Positions 1 to 7,373 of a stretch of 31,194 nucleotides of DNA are shown here, piece by piece (the first letter of the stretch is position 1; each line of letters begins with the position of its first letter). The DNA is taken from NCBI GenBank assembly GCA_034408875.1, contig JAWXCJ010000327.1, positions 1 through 31,194 of the forward strand, given 5' to 3'. A model generated the notes under the pieces. The model searched no databases, was not told the DNA's origin, and worked only from the letters and a program-made list of their open reading frames with translations. The stretch is from JANNHK01 sp034408875. Its GTDB lineage: Bacteria > Actinomycetota > Acidimicrobiia > IMCC26256 > PALSA-610. Both the position numbers and the translations under genes were made by a program.

Positions 1-2
1 CG

Positions 3-785
3 ATCACCGAGAAATATCCCGTGCAGGTCATCTGTGGCATCGTCGGTGTGCCCCTCGAGGATGCGCTCCAGTTCCACCGGTGGGCCGAGGAGATCAACCT
101 CGGACCGCTCAACCCGGAGCGCGGGCACGCGGCGGCGCAGGCGATGGTCGACTACCTCCAGCCGCTCATCGACGACCGGCGCGCGCACCCGCGTGACGAC
201 GACTTTCTGTCCGATCTCGTGCACGCCGAAGTCGACGGCGAGACGCTCGGCGACAGCAAGCTCTACGGGTTCTTGCGCCTGCTCCTGCCCGCGGGTGCCG
301 AGACGACGTTCCGCGTCATGGGCAACTGCCTGTTCGCGCTGCTCACGCATCCCGAAGCGCTCAAAGAGGTGTACGGCAACCGCGACCTGCTCCCGGAGGT
401 CATCGAGGAGACGTTGCGCTGGGAGACGTCGGTGACGATGGTCAGCCGCGTCGCGACACGCGATGTCGACGTCGCGGGCTGCCCGGTCGCCGCCGGCTCA
501 CCGGTTGGTGTGATCACCGCCTCGGGCAACCGCGACGAGTCGCGCTGGGACGACGCCGACGAATGGCGCCTCGGCCGCCCGGCCCAACACCACCTCGCGT
601 TCGGGACGGGCCCGCACCAGTGCCTCGGAATGCACCTCGCCCGCTTGGAACTGCGGGTCGGCCTCAACGTGATCCTCGACCGGCTGCCCAACATGGTCCT
701 CGACACCGAGGCCGAAGGCGTGCTCATCGAGGGCACCGCCTTCCGGGGTCCGCGCTCGCTGCCGGTCACGTTCGACCCCCAGTAG
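3..785 (+). CDS. Cytochrome P450, C-terminal part (5' end outside window)
   Basis: This is the C-terminal 260 residues of a heme-thiolate monooxygenase; the reading frame is open to the left edge, so the N-terminal third or so is missing from the window and no start is assigned. Visible landmarks are the I-helix oxygen-activation motif AGAETT (nt 291-308), the K-helix ExxR as EETLR (nt 405-419) and the heme-binding loop FGTGPHQCLG (nt 600-629), whose Cys is the axial iron ligand. The short, soluble style with no membrane anchor in the part seen fits bacterial class I P450s that take electrons from a ferredoxin. The substrate cannot be told; actinobacterial relatives act on steroids, fatty acids, terpenes and aromatics. 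No ferredoxin or reductase gene lies immediately downstream. Confidence 0.93.
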   Translation: MTEKYPVQVICGIVGVPLEDALQFHRWAEEINLGPLNPERGHAAAQAMVDYLQPLIDDRRAHPRDDDFLSDLVHAEVDGETLGDSKLYGFLRLLLPAGAETTFRVMGNCLFALLTHPEALKEVYGNRDLLPEVIEETLRWETSVTMVSRVATRDVDVAGCPVAAGSPVGVITASGNRDESRWDDADEWRLGRPAQHHLAFGTGPHQCLGMHLARLELRVGLNVILDRLPNMVLDTEAEGVLIEGTAFRGPRSLPVTFDPQ

Positions 786-830
786 CGTCGTTTTCTTCAG
801 TTCCGGCGCCGGCCGGTCGAGCAGACAGGC

Positions 831-974
831 ATGCGTCGCCGCAATCGTGCCTGGCTCCGAATTCGCTCCCCGCATGCCCGCATGCTCGAGGAACTCGAAC
901 GGATGCACCGGCAGGTGAGCGCGCCTGCGGCCGCCGGCGTATCCGGACGCCGGCCGGCCGACGCCTCGTCGTAG
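831..974 (+). CDS. Possible small basic protein, 47 aa
   Basis: A short ATG-initiated frame in the 217-bp gap between the P450 and the YcxB-like gene. It would encode an Arg-rich peptide beginning MRRRNRAWLRIRSPHARM, with a short helical stretch (MLEELERMHRQ) and a Pro/Ala/Gly-rich tail. I do not recognise a family and see no clear ribosome binding site. It may be a chance frame in GC-rich DNA. Nothing else stands out in this gap. Confidence 0.25.
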   Translation: MRRRNRAWLRIRSPHARMLEELERMHRQVSAPAAAGVSGRRPADASS

Positions 975-1002
975 GACTTCCGGGCTCCGTAGCCTGAGGC
1001 TG

Positions 1003-1518
1003 ATGTACGTCGAGTACGACATGACGGACGCGAACCTGCGCGCCATGGGCGCGTGGGTGTTCCGTCATAGTCCGTACTACCGCCGTTCGATCCCGAGATT
1101 CGCGGTCGGGATGCTCGCGTGCGGCGCCATCGCGGGCGTGCAGGTCGGCGTGGTCGAGATGATCCTCCTCTCGTTGTTCGCGGTCGCGTTCGGACTCGGT
1201 GTGCTGGTCGTTGTCATCCCGCGTTCGGTAGTGCGCACCTACCGCGCCGGTCGCGCGGTTGCGCTCTCGCGGCCGATCCTCGTCGAGCTGAGCGTCGATG
1301 GGGTGACGCAGCGCGACGCGACCGGGCACACGTTCGTGCGGTGGTATGCACTCGAAGGGGGCGGACGAACCGCCGACTATGTGTTCCTGCTCGTGAGCCC
1401 GTTGAACGCGATCATCTGCCCGCGCCGCGCGTTCCGCTCGCCCGACGACTGGGCCCGCTTCGCCGACTATGCAATCTCGTCCTACGAACGCGCCCTCGGC
1501 GCCGTCGGCGAACCGTGA
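1003..1518 (+). CDS. YcxB-like membrane protein, 171 aa
   Basis: A small membrane protein of unknown function. Residues about 1-30 are a soluble N-terminus; two adjacent hydrophobic segments (about 32-50 and 52-73) form a helical hairpin; the rest is a cytoplasmic domain. The C-terminal half has the pattern of the YcxB-like domain: an aromatic strand (FVRWYAL), a strand (YVFLLVSPLNAIICPRRAF) and a final helix after a Ser-Pro-Asp-Asp turn. The ATG start has a GAGG purine stretch about 8 bases upstream, which supports it. The gene is convergent with the next one and separated from it by a strong nested hairpin. Function unknown; the family assignment is by pattern. Confidence 0.72.
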   Translation: MYVEYDMTDANLRAMGAWVFRHSPYYRRSIPRFAVGMLACGAIAGVQVGVVEMILLSLFAVAFGLGVLVVVIPRSVVRTYRAGRAVALSRPILVELSVDGVTQRDATGHTFVRWYALEGGGRTADYVFLLVSPLNAIICPRRAFRSPDDWARFADYAISSYERALGAVGEP

Positions 1519-1524
1519 TCTGAG

Positions 1525-1565
1525 TTTGAAGCCAACTGGCCGCTGAGCGGCCACTTTCCTTCAAA
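1525..1565. terminator. Nested hairpin between convergent genes, likely bidirectional terminator
   Basis: In the 54-bp gap between two convergent genes there is an outer inverted repeat TTTGAAG (1525-1531) / CTTCAAA (1559-1565) enclosing a perfect 7-bp stem TGGCCGC (1537-1543) / GCGGCCA (1547-1553) with a TGA loop. The outer arms put TTT or AAA runs at the edges on each strand. Position and structure fit a two-way transcription terminator. Confidence 0.7.
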
Positions 1566-1572
1566 CACGAGC

Positions 1573-2274
1573 TCAGCCGAAGGCGTCGAAGACGTAGTTG
1601 CGGCGTCGGACTTCGCCCATCGGTAGGAAGGGTTCGGGCGAGTACAGGTGGCCCGGGTAGAGGACCGCGTCGTCCGGGACGATGGCGAGCTTCTGCGTGA
1701 TGCTCTCGTAGAGCGCAGCGGAGTCACCCCCGGGCAGGTCGGTGCGACCGCAGCCGTCGAGGAAGAGGGTGTCGCCCGACACGAGGCGGCCGTCGACGAA
1801 GAAGCACTGCGAGCCGGGCGTGTGGCCGGGTGTGTGGATGAGCGTGATGCGGATGTCGCCCACTTCGATCACGTCGCCCGACCGGTGCAGTTCCAAGTCG
1901 CTGTCGGAACAGCCGGTGACGAACTTCATGCCGTTTGCCTCTTCGTGTTGCACGTGCACCTTGCCCGAGAACTTCGGCTGCGCGAGCAGTTCGGCCACGC
2001 CGGCAAGCGACCAGCTGCCGAGCTTCCCGCCGCAGTGGTCCGGGTGGTAGTGCGTGATGAGCGCGCCGGTGAGGCGCATGCCGTCGGCGTCGAGGATCTC
2101 CACCAGCTCGGCGGGGCCGTACGCAGGGTCGATTGCGACCGCCTCGCCGGTCTCGCGGTCGCCGACGAGGTACACGAAGTTCACCATCTGCTGTGCGATC
2201 TGGTCGTCGCGCGCGAAGTCGCGCCCGGCGAGCAGCTGCTTGAAGTACAACCGGTTATCGGTAGTCGAAGGCAA
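1573..2274 (-). CDS. MBL-fold metallo-hydrolase, glyoxalase II / persulfide-dioxygenase-like
   Basis: A 233-residue metallo-beta-lactamase-fold hydrolase. The metal site is intact: THYHPDH (His75, His77, Asp79, His80), His151 in HTPGH, Asp168 in SGDTLF and His209 in PGH. The GRTDLPGGD segment (about 176-184) is typical of the glyoxalase II / ETHE1 branch, which hydrolyses S-acyl glutathione or mycothiol thioesters or oxidises persulfides; which reaction applies here cannot be decided. Cytoplasmic, no signal peptide. The outermost possible start is a TTG at 2274; a second in-frame TTG eight codons inside is also possible, so the N-terminus is uncertain. It is divergent from the molybdopterin oxidoreductase, with about 95 bp between the preferred starts. 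Confidence 0.85.
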   Translation of the reverse strand: MPSTTDNRLYFKQLLAGRDFARDDQIAQQMVNFVYLVGDRETGEAVAIDPAYGPAELVEILDADGMRLTGALITHYHPDHCGGKLGSWSLAGVAELLAQPKFSGKVHVQHEEANGMKFVTGCSDSDLELHRSGDVIEVGDIRITLIHTPGHTPGSQCFFVDGRLVSGDTLFLDGCGRTDLPGGDSAALYESITQKLAIVPDDAVLYPGHLYSPEPFLPMGEVRRRNYVFDAFG

Positions 2275-2369
2275 CGTTGATTGCTCCAGTGGTCTCTTGG
2301 CGGGCGATGGTCGGCGCTGTGACCCCGAACCCGAGCGCTCGTATGGAGCCGAAGAATACGCTCTCGGTC

Positions 2370-4589
2370 ATGACGACGATCTCGTACCGCACGTGCCACC
2401 TCTGCGAAGCGACATGCGGACTCGAGCTGCACCTCGACGGAGACGAGATCACGCTCGTTCGTGGCGACAAAGACGATGTCTTCAGTCACGGGTTCCTGTG
2501 CCCGAAGGGCACCGCGCTGAAGCACCTCGAGCGCGACCCCGACCGCATCCGCACCCCCATGATCCGAACCGGCGACACGTGGCGGGAAGCGACATGGGAC
2601 GAAGCGTTCGCGCTGATCGACGAGCGGCTCGGGCAGATCCGGTCCGAGCACGGCAACGACGCGCTCGCGGTGTACCTCGGCAACCCCGGGGCGCACAACC
2701 TCGGCCCGCTCGTCTACAACCGGGTACTTCTCCAAGCCGCGCACACGACGAACGTGTACAGCGCGAGCACCGTCGACCAGATGCCGAAGCAGGTGTCGGC
2801 CGGTCTCATGTTCGGCGGTGCGCTCGTCGTGCCCGTGCCCGACGTCGATCGCACCGACTACCTCCTGATCTTGGGCGCGAACCCGTTCGCGTCGAACGGC
2901 AGCCTGATGACGGCTCCCGACATTCCGGGTCGGCTCAAGGCGCTGCGCAAGCGGGGCGGCAAACTCGTGGTCGTCGACCCGCGGCGCACGAAGACCGCGG
3001 AGGAAGCCGACGAGCACCTCGCGATCCGGCCGGGTACCGACGCGCTGTTCTTGTTCGCGATCGTCAACGTGCTCTTCGAGGACGGTCTCGCCGGTGCCGG
3101 CGATGTCGCGCCGTATGTTGCGGGTATTGACACGGTGCAAGCCCTCGCGGCCGAGTTCACCCCCGAACTGGTCGAAGCCGCATGCGGCATCGACGCCGAG
3201 ACGATTCGGCGCACGGCGCGCGAGCTGGCTGCGGCGCCGACCGCGGCGGTGTACGCCCGCATCGGTACGTGCACGCAGGAGTTCGGCACGCTCGCGTCGT
3301 GGCTCGTCGACGTCGTGAATGTGTTGACCGGCAATCTCGACCGGCCCGGCGGCGCCATGTTCACCAACGCGGCGACCAGCGCGACGGGCGGAACCGGCAA
3401 GGGGCGGGGCGTGAAGTTCGGCCGGCGTCGTTCGCGAGTGCGTGATCTGCCTGAATACTTCGGCGAACTCCCGGTCGTGTGCTTGGCCGAGGAGATCGAG
3501 ACGCCGGGCGAGGGTCAGATCCGCGCGCTGTTGACCGTGTCGGGGAATCCGGCGTCGTCCACGCCGAACTCGGCGCGCCTCGATGCTGCGATGTCCACAC
3601 TCGACTTCATGGTCAGCGTCGACATCTATCTCAACGAGACGACGCGCCACGCCGACGTGATCCTGCCGCCCGAGCGTGAGCTCGCCCGCGGGCACTACGA
3701 CCTCGCGCTGTACAACCTCGCCATCCGTAACGTCGCGAACTATTCGCCGCCGCTCGTCGAGCTCGCGCCGGGAGAGATGCCCGAGTGGCAGATCCTGTTG
3801 CGCCTGGCCGGCATCCTCATGGGCCAGGGTGCCGACGCCAACCTCGACGCCCTCGACGACTTCGTCGTGTCGAGTCTGGTCGAGCGGGCCGTCACGAAGG
3901 GCAACATCGAGGGCCGCGACCCGGTCGAGATCACGAAGGAGCTGTCGAGTCGTCGTGGCCCGGAGCGCGTCGTCGACCTCATGCTGCGCACCGGACCGTA
4001 CGGCGACGGATTCGGCGCCGACCCCGACGGCCTCACACTGGCCGTGCTCGAAGCGAACCCACACGGTGTCGACTTCGGTCCGCTGCAACCGCGCATCCCC
4101 GAAGTCCTGCGCACGCCGACGGGCATGATCGAGCTCGCCCCGCAAGCGTGTGTCGACGACGTCGAACGTCTCCGTGTGGCGCGCGACCGCCGCGTGAACG
4201 GCGAATTGGTGCTCGTCGGCCGGCGCGATCTCCGGTCGAACAACTCGTGGATGCACAACATCAACGTGCTCGTAAAGGGCAAGGCGCGCTGCACGGTGCA
4301 CGTGCATCCCGACGACGCGGAGCGCCACGGTGTCGTCGACGGTGCGTCGGTACGGGTGTGGTCGACAGCGGGCGAAGTCGTGCTCCCGGCCGAAGTGACC
4401 GACGCGGTACGCCCGGGTGTGGTGAGCATCCCCCACGGCTGGGGGCACGACCACCCCGACCTCCAGATGAAAGTCGCCGCCAAGTTCGCCGGTGCCAACA
4501 GCAACCTGCTGGCCCGCAGCGACCTCTTCGACCCGCTCTCGGGTAACGCCGTCCTGAACGGCATTCCCGTCGAGCTCGCTCCGGCGTAG
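2370..4589 (+). CDS. Molybdopterin-dependent oxidoreductase with N-terminal 4Fe-4S site
   Basis: A 739-residue member of the DMSO-reductase (MopB) superfamily. Cys9, Cys12, Cys16 and Cys44 form a CX2CX3CX27C iron-sulfur site; the following CPKG is typical. Residues about 50-500 are the molybdopterin domains (strings such as LILGANPFASNGS and VVVDPRRTKTAEEAD, and GNPASSTPNS). The last about 120 residues (from LVGRRDLRSNNSWMHN, ending near LSGNAVLNGIPVEL) are the dinucleotide-binding C-terminal domain. Around the usual metal-ligand position I see SASTVDQMP and no Cys, so the ligand may be Ser, Asp or water. No TAT signal, so it is probably cytoplasmic. The ATG at 2370 puts the Cys motif nine residues in, as in relatives; ATG 2343 and TTG 2277 are alternatives. 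No partner subunit is adjacent. Substrate unknown. Confidence 0.9.
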   Translation: MTTISYRTCHLCEATCGLELHLDGDEITLVRGDKDDVFSHGFLCPKGTALKHLERDPDRIRTPMIRTGDTWREATWDEAFALIDERLGQIRSEHGNDALAVYLGNPGAHNLGPLVYNRVLLQAAHTTNVYSASTVDQMPKQVSAGLMFGGALVVPVPDVDRTDYLLILGANPFASNGSLMTAPDIPGRLKALRKRGGKLVVVDPRRTKTAEEADEHLAIRPGTDALFLFAIVNVLFEDGLAGAGDVAPYVAGIDTVQALAAEFTPELVEAACGIDAETIRRTARELAAAPTAAVYARIGTCTQEFGTLASWLVDVVNVLTGNLDRPGGAMFTNAATSATGGTGKGRGVKFGRRRSRVRDLPEYFGELPVVCLAEEIETPGEGQIRALLTVSGNPASSTPNSARLDAAMSTLDFMVSVDIYLNETTRHADVILPPERELARGHYDLALYNLAIRNVANYSPPLVELAPGEMPEWQILLRLAGILMGQGADANLDALDDFVVSSLVERAVTKGNIEGRDPVEITKELSSRRGPERVVDLMLRTGPYGDGFGADPDGLTLAVLEANPHGVDFGPLQPRIPEVLRTPTGMIELAPQACVDDVERLRVARDRRVNGELVLVGRRDLRSNNSWMHNINVLVKGKARCTVHVHPDDAERHGVVDGASVRVWSTAGEVVLPAEVTDAVRPGVVSIPHGWGHDHPDLQMKVAAKFAGANSNLLARSDLFDPLSGNAVLNGIPVELAPA

Positions 4590-4670
4590 CGACCGTCAGT
4601 CGTCATGCCGGACTCGGCCGAATACCTCGACACGCGCGGTTTCGTGAAGCGGTTCGGTTGGAAGCGCGGC

Positions 4671-4698
4671 TCGACGTCGTCTCGTCAGGAGCTAGTTT
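4671..4698 (+). promoter_or_regulatory. Putative promoter of the VOC-VOC-Gfo-PhyH operon
   Basis: A -35-like TCGACG (4671-4676) and a -10-like TAGTTT (4693-4698) are separated by 16 bp. The predicted transcription start near 4705 falls inside the 22-bp palindrome. This is a pattern match only; the -35 matches the consensus at four of six bases. Confidence 0.4.
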
Positions 4699-4718
4699 CC
4701 TGACGCACACGTCAGGAA
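4697..4718. promoter_or_regulatory. 22-bp perfect palindrome, probable repressor operator
   Basis: Two perfect 9-bp arms, TTCCTGACG (4697-4705) and CGTCAGGAA (4710-4718), flank the spacer CACA. A third half-site GTCAGGA lies at 4684-4690 and can pair with the left arm. The right arm overlaps the ribosome binding sequence AGGAAGG (4714-4720), seven bases before the GTG start of the first VOC gene; the left arm overlaps the -10-like TAGTTT. The size and CTGACG...CGTCAG form resemble TetR-family operators. No regulator gene is adjacent, so the binding protein is unknown. A hairpin in the mRNA hiding the ribosome binding site is another reading. Confidence 0.65.
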
Positions 4719-4727
4719 GGCGAGCCG

Positions 4728-5120
4728 GTGACAGTCACGGGTATGGCGAATCTTGCGGTGAAGGTGGTCGACGTCGACGAGGCCGTTGCGTTCTACGAAC
4801 GGGCCGGAGCGGTGGTGAAGAACCGCATTGCCTGGAACGGCATTGAGCGAGCCGACGTGTTCCTCGGTCCGATTCAGATCACCCTGTTCGACCGGGCGAT
4901 CTACGAAGACGCCGCCGACCTGCCGTCCGAGGGGTTCCTGCACCCGGCGCTGTTCACCGACGATCTCGACCGCGAGCTCGAGGGACACACGCTCGTGTGG
5001 GGCCCCGATGTCGTTTCGGGACCGTTCGGAACCCGCCGGATCGCGTTCGTCGAGGCGCCGGGAGGAATCCGACTCGAGTTCATGGAACAGCTTTCTCCCG
5101 CGCCGGACGAAGTGACGTGA
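4728..5120 (+). CDS. VOC-family (glyoxalase-fold) protein 1
   Basis: A 130-residue single-module pair of beta-alpha-beta-beta-beta units of the vicinal oxygen chelate superfamily. The first strand-helix is ANLAVKVVDVDEAVAFYERAG (split here about residues 7-26) and the second begins HPALFTDDLDREL; the C-terminal strand IRLEFME carries the usual metal-ligand Glu. The first-strand His found in many VOC enzymes is replaced by Asn, so metal binding may be incomplete. The GTG start is fixed by AGGAAGG seven bases upstream. It is the first gene of the apparent operon 4728-7230 and overlaps the next VOC gene by four bases (GTGA). VOC enzymes act as lyases, isomerases or ring-cleaving dioxygenases; the substrate is not predictable here. 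Confidence 0.82.
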   Translation: MTVTGMANLAVKVVDVDEAVAFYERAGAVVKNRIAWNGIERADVFLGPIQITLFDRAIYEDAADLPSEGFLHPALFTDDLDRELEGHTLVWGPDVVSGPFGTRRIAFVEAPGGIRLEFMEQLSPAPDEVT

Positions 5121-5497
5121 AGATCACTCGTGTCCTGCATGCGAGCGTCAATGCCGCCGAGGTTCTCGATGCCACAGCTGCGTTCTACCGCGATTTCTTG
5201 GGGCTCTCGGCGTGCGTGCGCCCGGACATTCCCGGCGTGCCCGGCCATTGGTTCGCCGTCGGCGACGTCGAAGTCCATCTCGTCGGGCGACCCGCCGCAG
5301 CAGTTCCGATCGATCCGTCTCGTCATCACGTTTGTTTCGGTGTCGCCGATCTCGACGATGCGACCACCGCGCTCGAAGCGGCGAGGGTCGACTACATCCG
5401 CGGTGAGCAGCGCCATCCCGGGCGAGTTGTGCGGCAGGTGTTCTTCACCGACCCGGCCGGGAACACCGTCGAGCTACAGGAAGACTCCGGTGAATGA
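5117..5497 (+). CDS. VOC-family (glyoxalase-fold) protein 2
   Basis: A 126-residue VOC protein starting MKITRVLHASVN. It has the His on the first strand (HASVN), a second His at the start of the second module (RHHVCFGVADLDDA) and a C-terminal Glu (NTVELQED), so the metal triad looks intact, unlike in the upstream paralogue. The GTG start at 5117 lies in the GTGA overlap with VOC 1, giving translational coupling; longer upstream starts in this frame would run inside the first gene and are rejected. The two VOC proteins are only distantly alike, so they may form a heteromeric pair or act on successive intermediates (inference). Confidence 0.82.
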   Translation: MKITRVLHASVNAAEVLDATAAFYRDFLGLSACVRPDIPGVPGHWFAVGDVEVHLVGRPAAAVPIDPSRHHVCFGVADLDDATTALEAARVDYIRGEQRHPGRVVRQVFFTDPAGNTVELQEDSGE

Positions 5498-5527
5498 GAT
5501 GACGACCGGAAGCGACGAGAAGCTTCT

Positions 5528-6379
5528 GTGACCGGCAGCACGTCGTTGCCGCTCGGCCGACCCGCGCGCGTCGGCATCGTCGGACTCGGGCAGGTCTACG
5601 AGCTGACCATTCGCGGATATCGCGACAATCCGGATACGGAGATCGTCGCGCTGTGCGACCAAGACTCGCAACGCTTGGCGCAGCGGGGGGCGGAGTGGCC
5701 CGACGCGAGGCGCTTCACCGACTACGACGCGTTCTTGCAAGAAGACCTCGACGTCGTCGAAGTGTTGGTACCGACACCGCTGCATTGCGACATCGTGTGC
5801 GCGGCGCTCGATGCAGGTCACCACGTCAACGTGCAGAAGCCGTTCGCGCACTCGCTCGCCGAGGCCGACCGCATGCCGGCAGCCCGTGACGCGGCGGGCA
5901 CGTATCTACGGGTGATGGAGAACTTCATCCACTACGACCCGTTGCGGGTACTGAAGCAGGTCGTCGACTCCGGCGAGATCGGTGAGCCGGCCGGTTTCCC
6001 CATGAAGATGGTTGCGACCGGTGTCGGCGGGTGGGACATCACGTTCGCGCCCGACATGCTCATGAAGTCCGACTACTACACGAACGACGAGCGTTTCGAG
6101 GTGACGGGCCGCAAGGGGTTCGTGCGAGTCAATCGCTGCACGTCGCTCGGTATCCAGCAGGCGGCGGTAGAGGTGTATCGCGACGGTGAGCTGCGCGCGT
6201 ACCACGCGCTCGACGACGATTGGGCGTCGTCGTTCGACACACAGACGCGCGAGTTCTATCGATTCCTCGTGCACGGCGGACCCGAAGCGGCGTGGAATGG
6301 CGACGAGGCGCGCGACGTGTTGGCGTTTGTCCAAGCCGCGTACGACTCGTCGGAGCAGAACCGACCGGTCAGGATCTAG
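5528..6379 (+). CDS. Gfo/Idh/MocA-family oxidoreductase, shortened
   Basis: A 283-residue NAD(P)-dependent oxidoreductase relative. The N-terminal Rossmann fold is present: RVGIVGLGQVYE (about 14-25), the acidic end of beta-2 in IVALCDQD, and VLVPTPLHCDIV. The cofactor-side EKP motif is changed to QKP (NVQKPFAHS). The family is usually about 330-390 residues. Here the text passes from the helix GEIGEPAGFPMKM directly to GVGGWDITFAPDMLMKSDYY, so the middle of the C-terminal domain, where the GGG...D.G.H substrate-site motif normally sits, is absent; the frame stays open. The C-terminal helix with EFYRFLVHGG and DVLAFVQAAYDSS is normal. It may be inactive, or a trimmed variant. GTG start; third gene of the operon. 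Confidence 0.8.
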   Translation: MTGSTSLPLGRPARVGIVGLGQVYELTIRGYRDNPDTEIVALCDQDSQRLAQRGAEWPDARRFTDYDAFLQEDLDVVEVLVPTPLHCDIVCAALDAGHHVNVQKPFAHSLAEADRMPAARDAAGTYLRVMENFIHYDPLRVLKQVVDSGEIGEPAGFPMKMVATGVGGWDITFAPDMLMKSDYYTNDERFEVTGRKGFVRVNRCTSLGIQQAAVEVYRDGELRAYHALDDDWASSFDTQTREFYRFLVHGGPEAAWNGDEARDVLAFVQAAYDSSEQNRPVRI

Positions 6380-7230
6380 TGGTCGTGGACGCGAACTCGT
6401 GGGTTGGACACGAGTTGACCGGCGTCGAACGCGACGTGTTCGAACGCGACGGCTTCCTGGTCGTGCCCGGGGCACTTGCCGCGGCAACCGTCGACGCGCT
6501 GCTGAGCCTGGCGCAGCGCTACGACGACGCGTTTCGTGCCGAACCGGGTGTCGGGCGCTATCACGTTCTGAACTTGCACGATCTCGTCGGTCGTGACGAC
6601 GCCTTCTTCGATCTCGTCGACGCCGCGGCGACGTTCCCGAAGGTATTCGGGATCCTCGGCTGGAACATCCAACTGTTCCACACGCAACTGATCGTCACGC
6701 CGCCGACGCACCCTGACGCCGCAGGCGGTTCATACGGATGGCATCAGGACAACAACCGCATGAACCTCGATTTCGAAACGCCGCCGCCGCACCCGCGGGT
6801 GTCGGTCAAGGTCGGCTACTTCCTCACGTCGCTCCCGGAGCCGGGGATGGGCAATTTGAGCGTCGTGCCCGGCAGTCATCGGCTGGGTCGCCCCGATGCT
6901 GTGGGTTCGAACGAGCCGGAGAACGCGGTCGAGCTGACGGCGTCGGCGGGCGATGCAGTTGTGTTCGACCGGAGGCTCTGGCACGCGGCGAGCACGAACA
7001 CGTCCGAGGCGACGCGGGTCTTCCTCGCGTACGGCTACTCCTACCGGTGGCTGCGGTCGAAGTCTCGAATGGAACCGGCGACGCTGATGGAATCGTGCGG
7101 TCCCGTACGTCGCCAGCTGCTCGGGGCGGCGCCGACCGGCGCGAACGGATACTTCGACCCCCACGACGACGACGTGCCGCTACGCGCGTGGATCCGCGAG
7201 CACCTGGGCGCCGCAGCCCTCGCGCCCTGA
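6379..7230 (+). CDS. Phytanoyl-CoA dioxygenase (PhyH)-like Fe(II)/2-oxoglutarate enzyme
   Basis: A 283-residue member of the PhyH branch of the 2-oxoglutarate-dependent dioxygenases. The facial triad is visible: His122 and Asp124 in GWHQDNNR, and His202 in RRLWHAAS; Arg213 eleven residues later is the expected 2-oxoglutarate anchor. The segment LSVVPGSHRLG is also typical. The GTG at 6379 shares one base with the TAG of the upstream gene; another GTG two codons on is possible. It closes the operon VOC-VOC-Gfo-PhyH. PhyH enzymes hydroxylate or otherwise oxidise C-H bonds of lipids, amino acids or phosphonates; the partner genes suggest a small-molecule catabolic path, substrate unknown. Confidence 0.85.
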   Translation: MVVDANSWVGHELTGVERDVFERDGFLVVPGALAAATVDALLSLAQRYDDAFRAEPGVGRYHVLNLHDLVGRDDAFFDLVDAAATFPKVFGILGWNIQLFHTQLIVTPPTHPDAAGGSYGWHQDNNRMNLDFETPPPHPRVSVKVGYFLTSLPEPGMGNLSVVPGSHRLGRPDAVGSNEPENAVELTASAGDAVVFDRRLWHAASTNTSEATRVFLAYGYSYRWLRSKSRMEPATLMESCGPVRRQLLGAAPTGANGYFDPHDDDVPLRAWIREHLGAAALAP

Positions 7231-7231
7231 T

Positions 7232-7351
7232 CACGAAAGCCGTGCTGCGGCGGTCCGCGCCGGTATCCAAGCTATCTCCGAGGCGGCGCGTCGCCGTGAG
7301 GTCGATCGGGCGATCGTTGCGGGGTACCGAGGTCTGTGCGGCATTGCGTGA
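7232..7351 (+). pseudogene. Possible remnant of a ribbon-helix-helix antitoxin C-terminus
   Basis: In the 143-bp gap between convergent genes one frame reads HESRAAAVRAGIQAI, then SEAARRREVDRAIVAGYRG, and stops at 7349-7351. That pattern (recruitment helix, then a basic/acidic helix ending in AIVAGY) is the usual C-terminal part of CopG/RHH antitoxins. There is no start codon and no N-terminal strand, and no toxin gene follows, so it looks like a decayed piece. The match is from memory and short, hence low confidence. Nothing else is seen in the gap. Confidence 0.35.
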
Positions 7352-7373
7352 AGCCGTCGATTGCTGATTCGGG

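Noticed and set aside
2181..4454. Very long open frame on the minus strand opposite the molybdopterin oxidoreductase
   Set aside because: It mirrors a clear enzyme with all its motifs, is Arg/His/Val-rich with no recognisable domain, and is an effect of GC-rich third positions.
4605..4703. 32-codon ATG frame between the molybdopterin gene and the VOC operon
   Set aside because: It has no ribosome site, no recognisable sequence, and its end lies inside the palindrome; better explained as promoter region.
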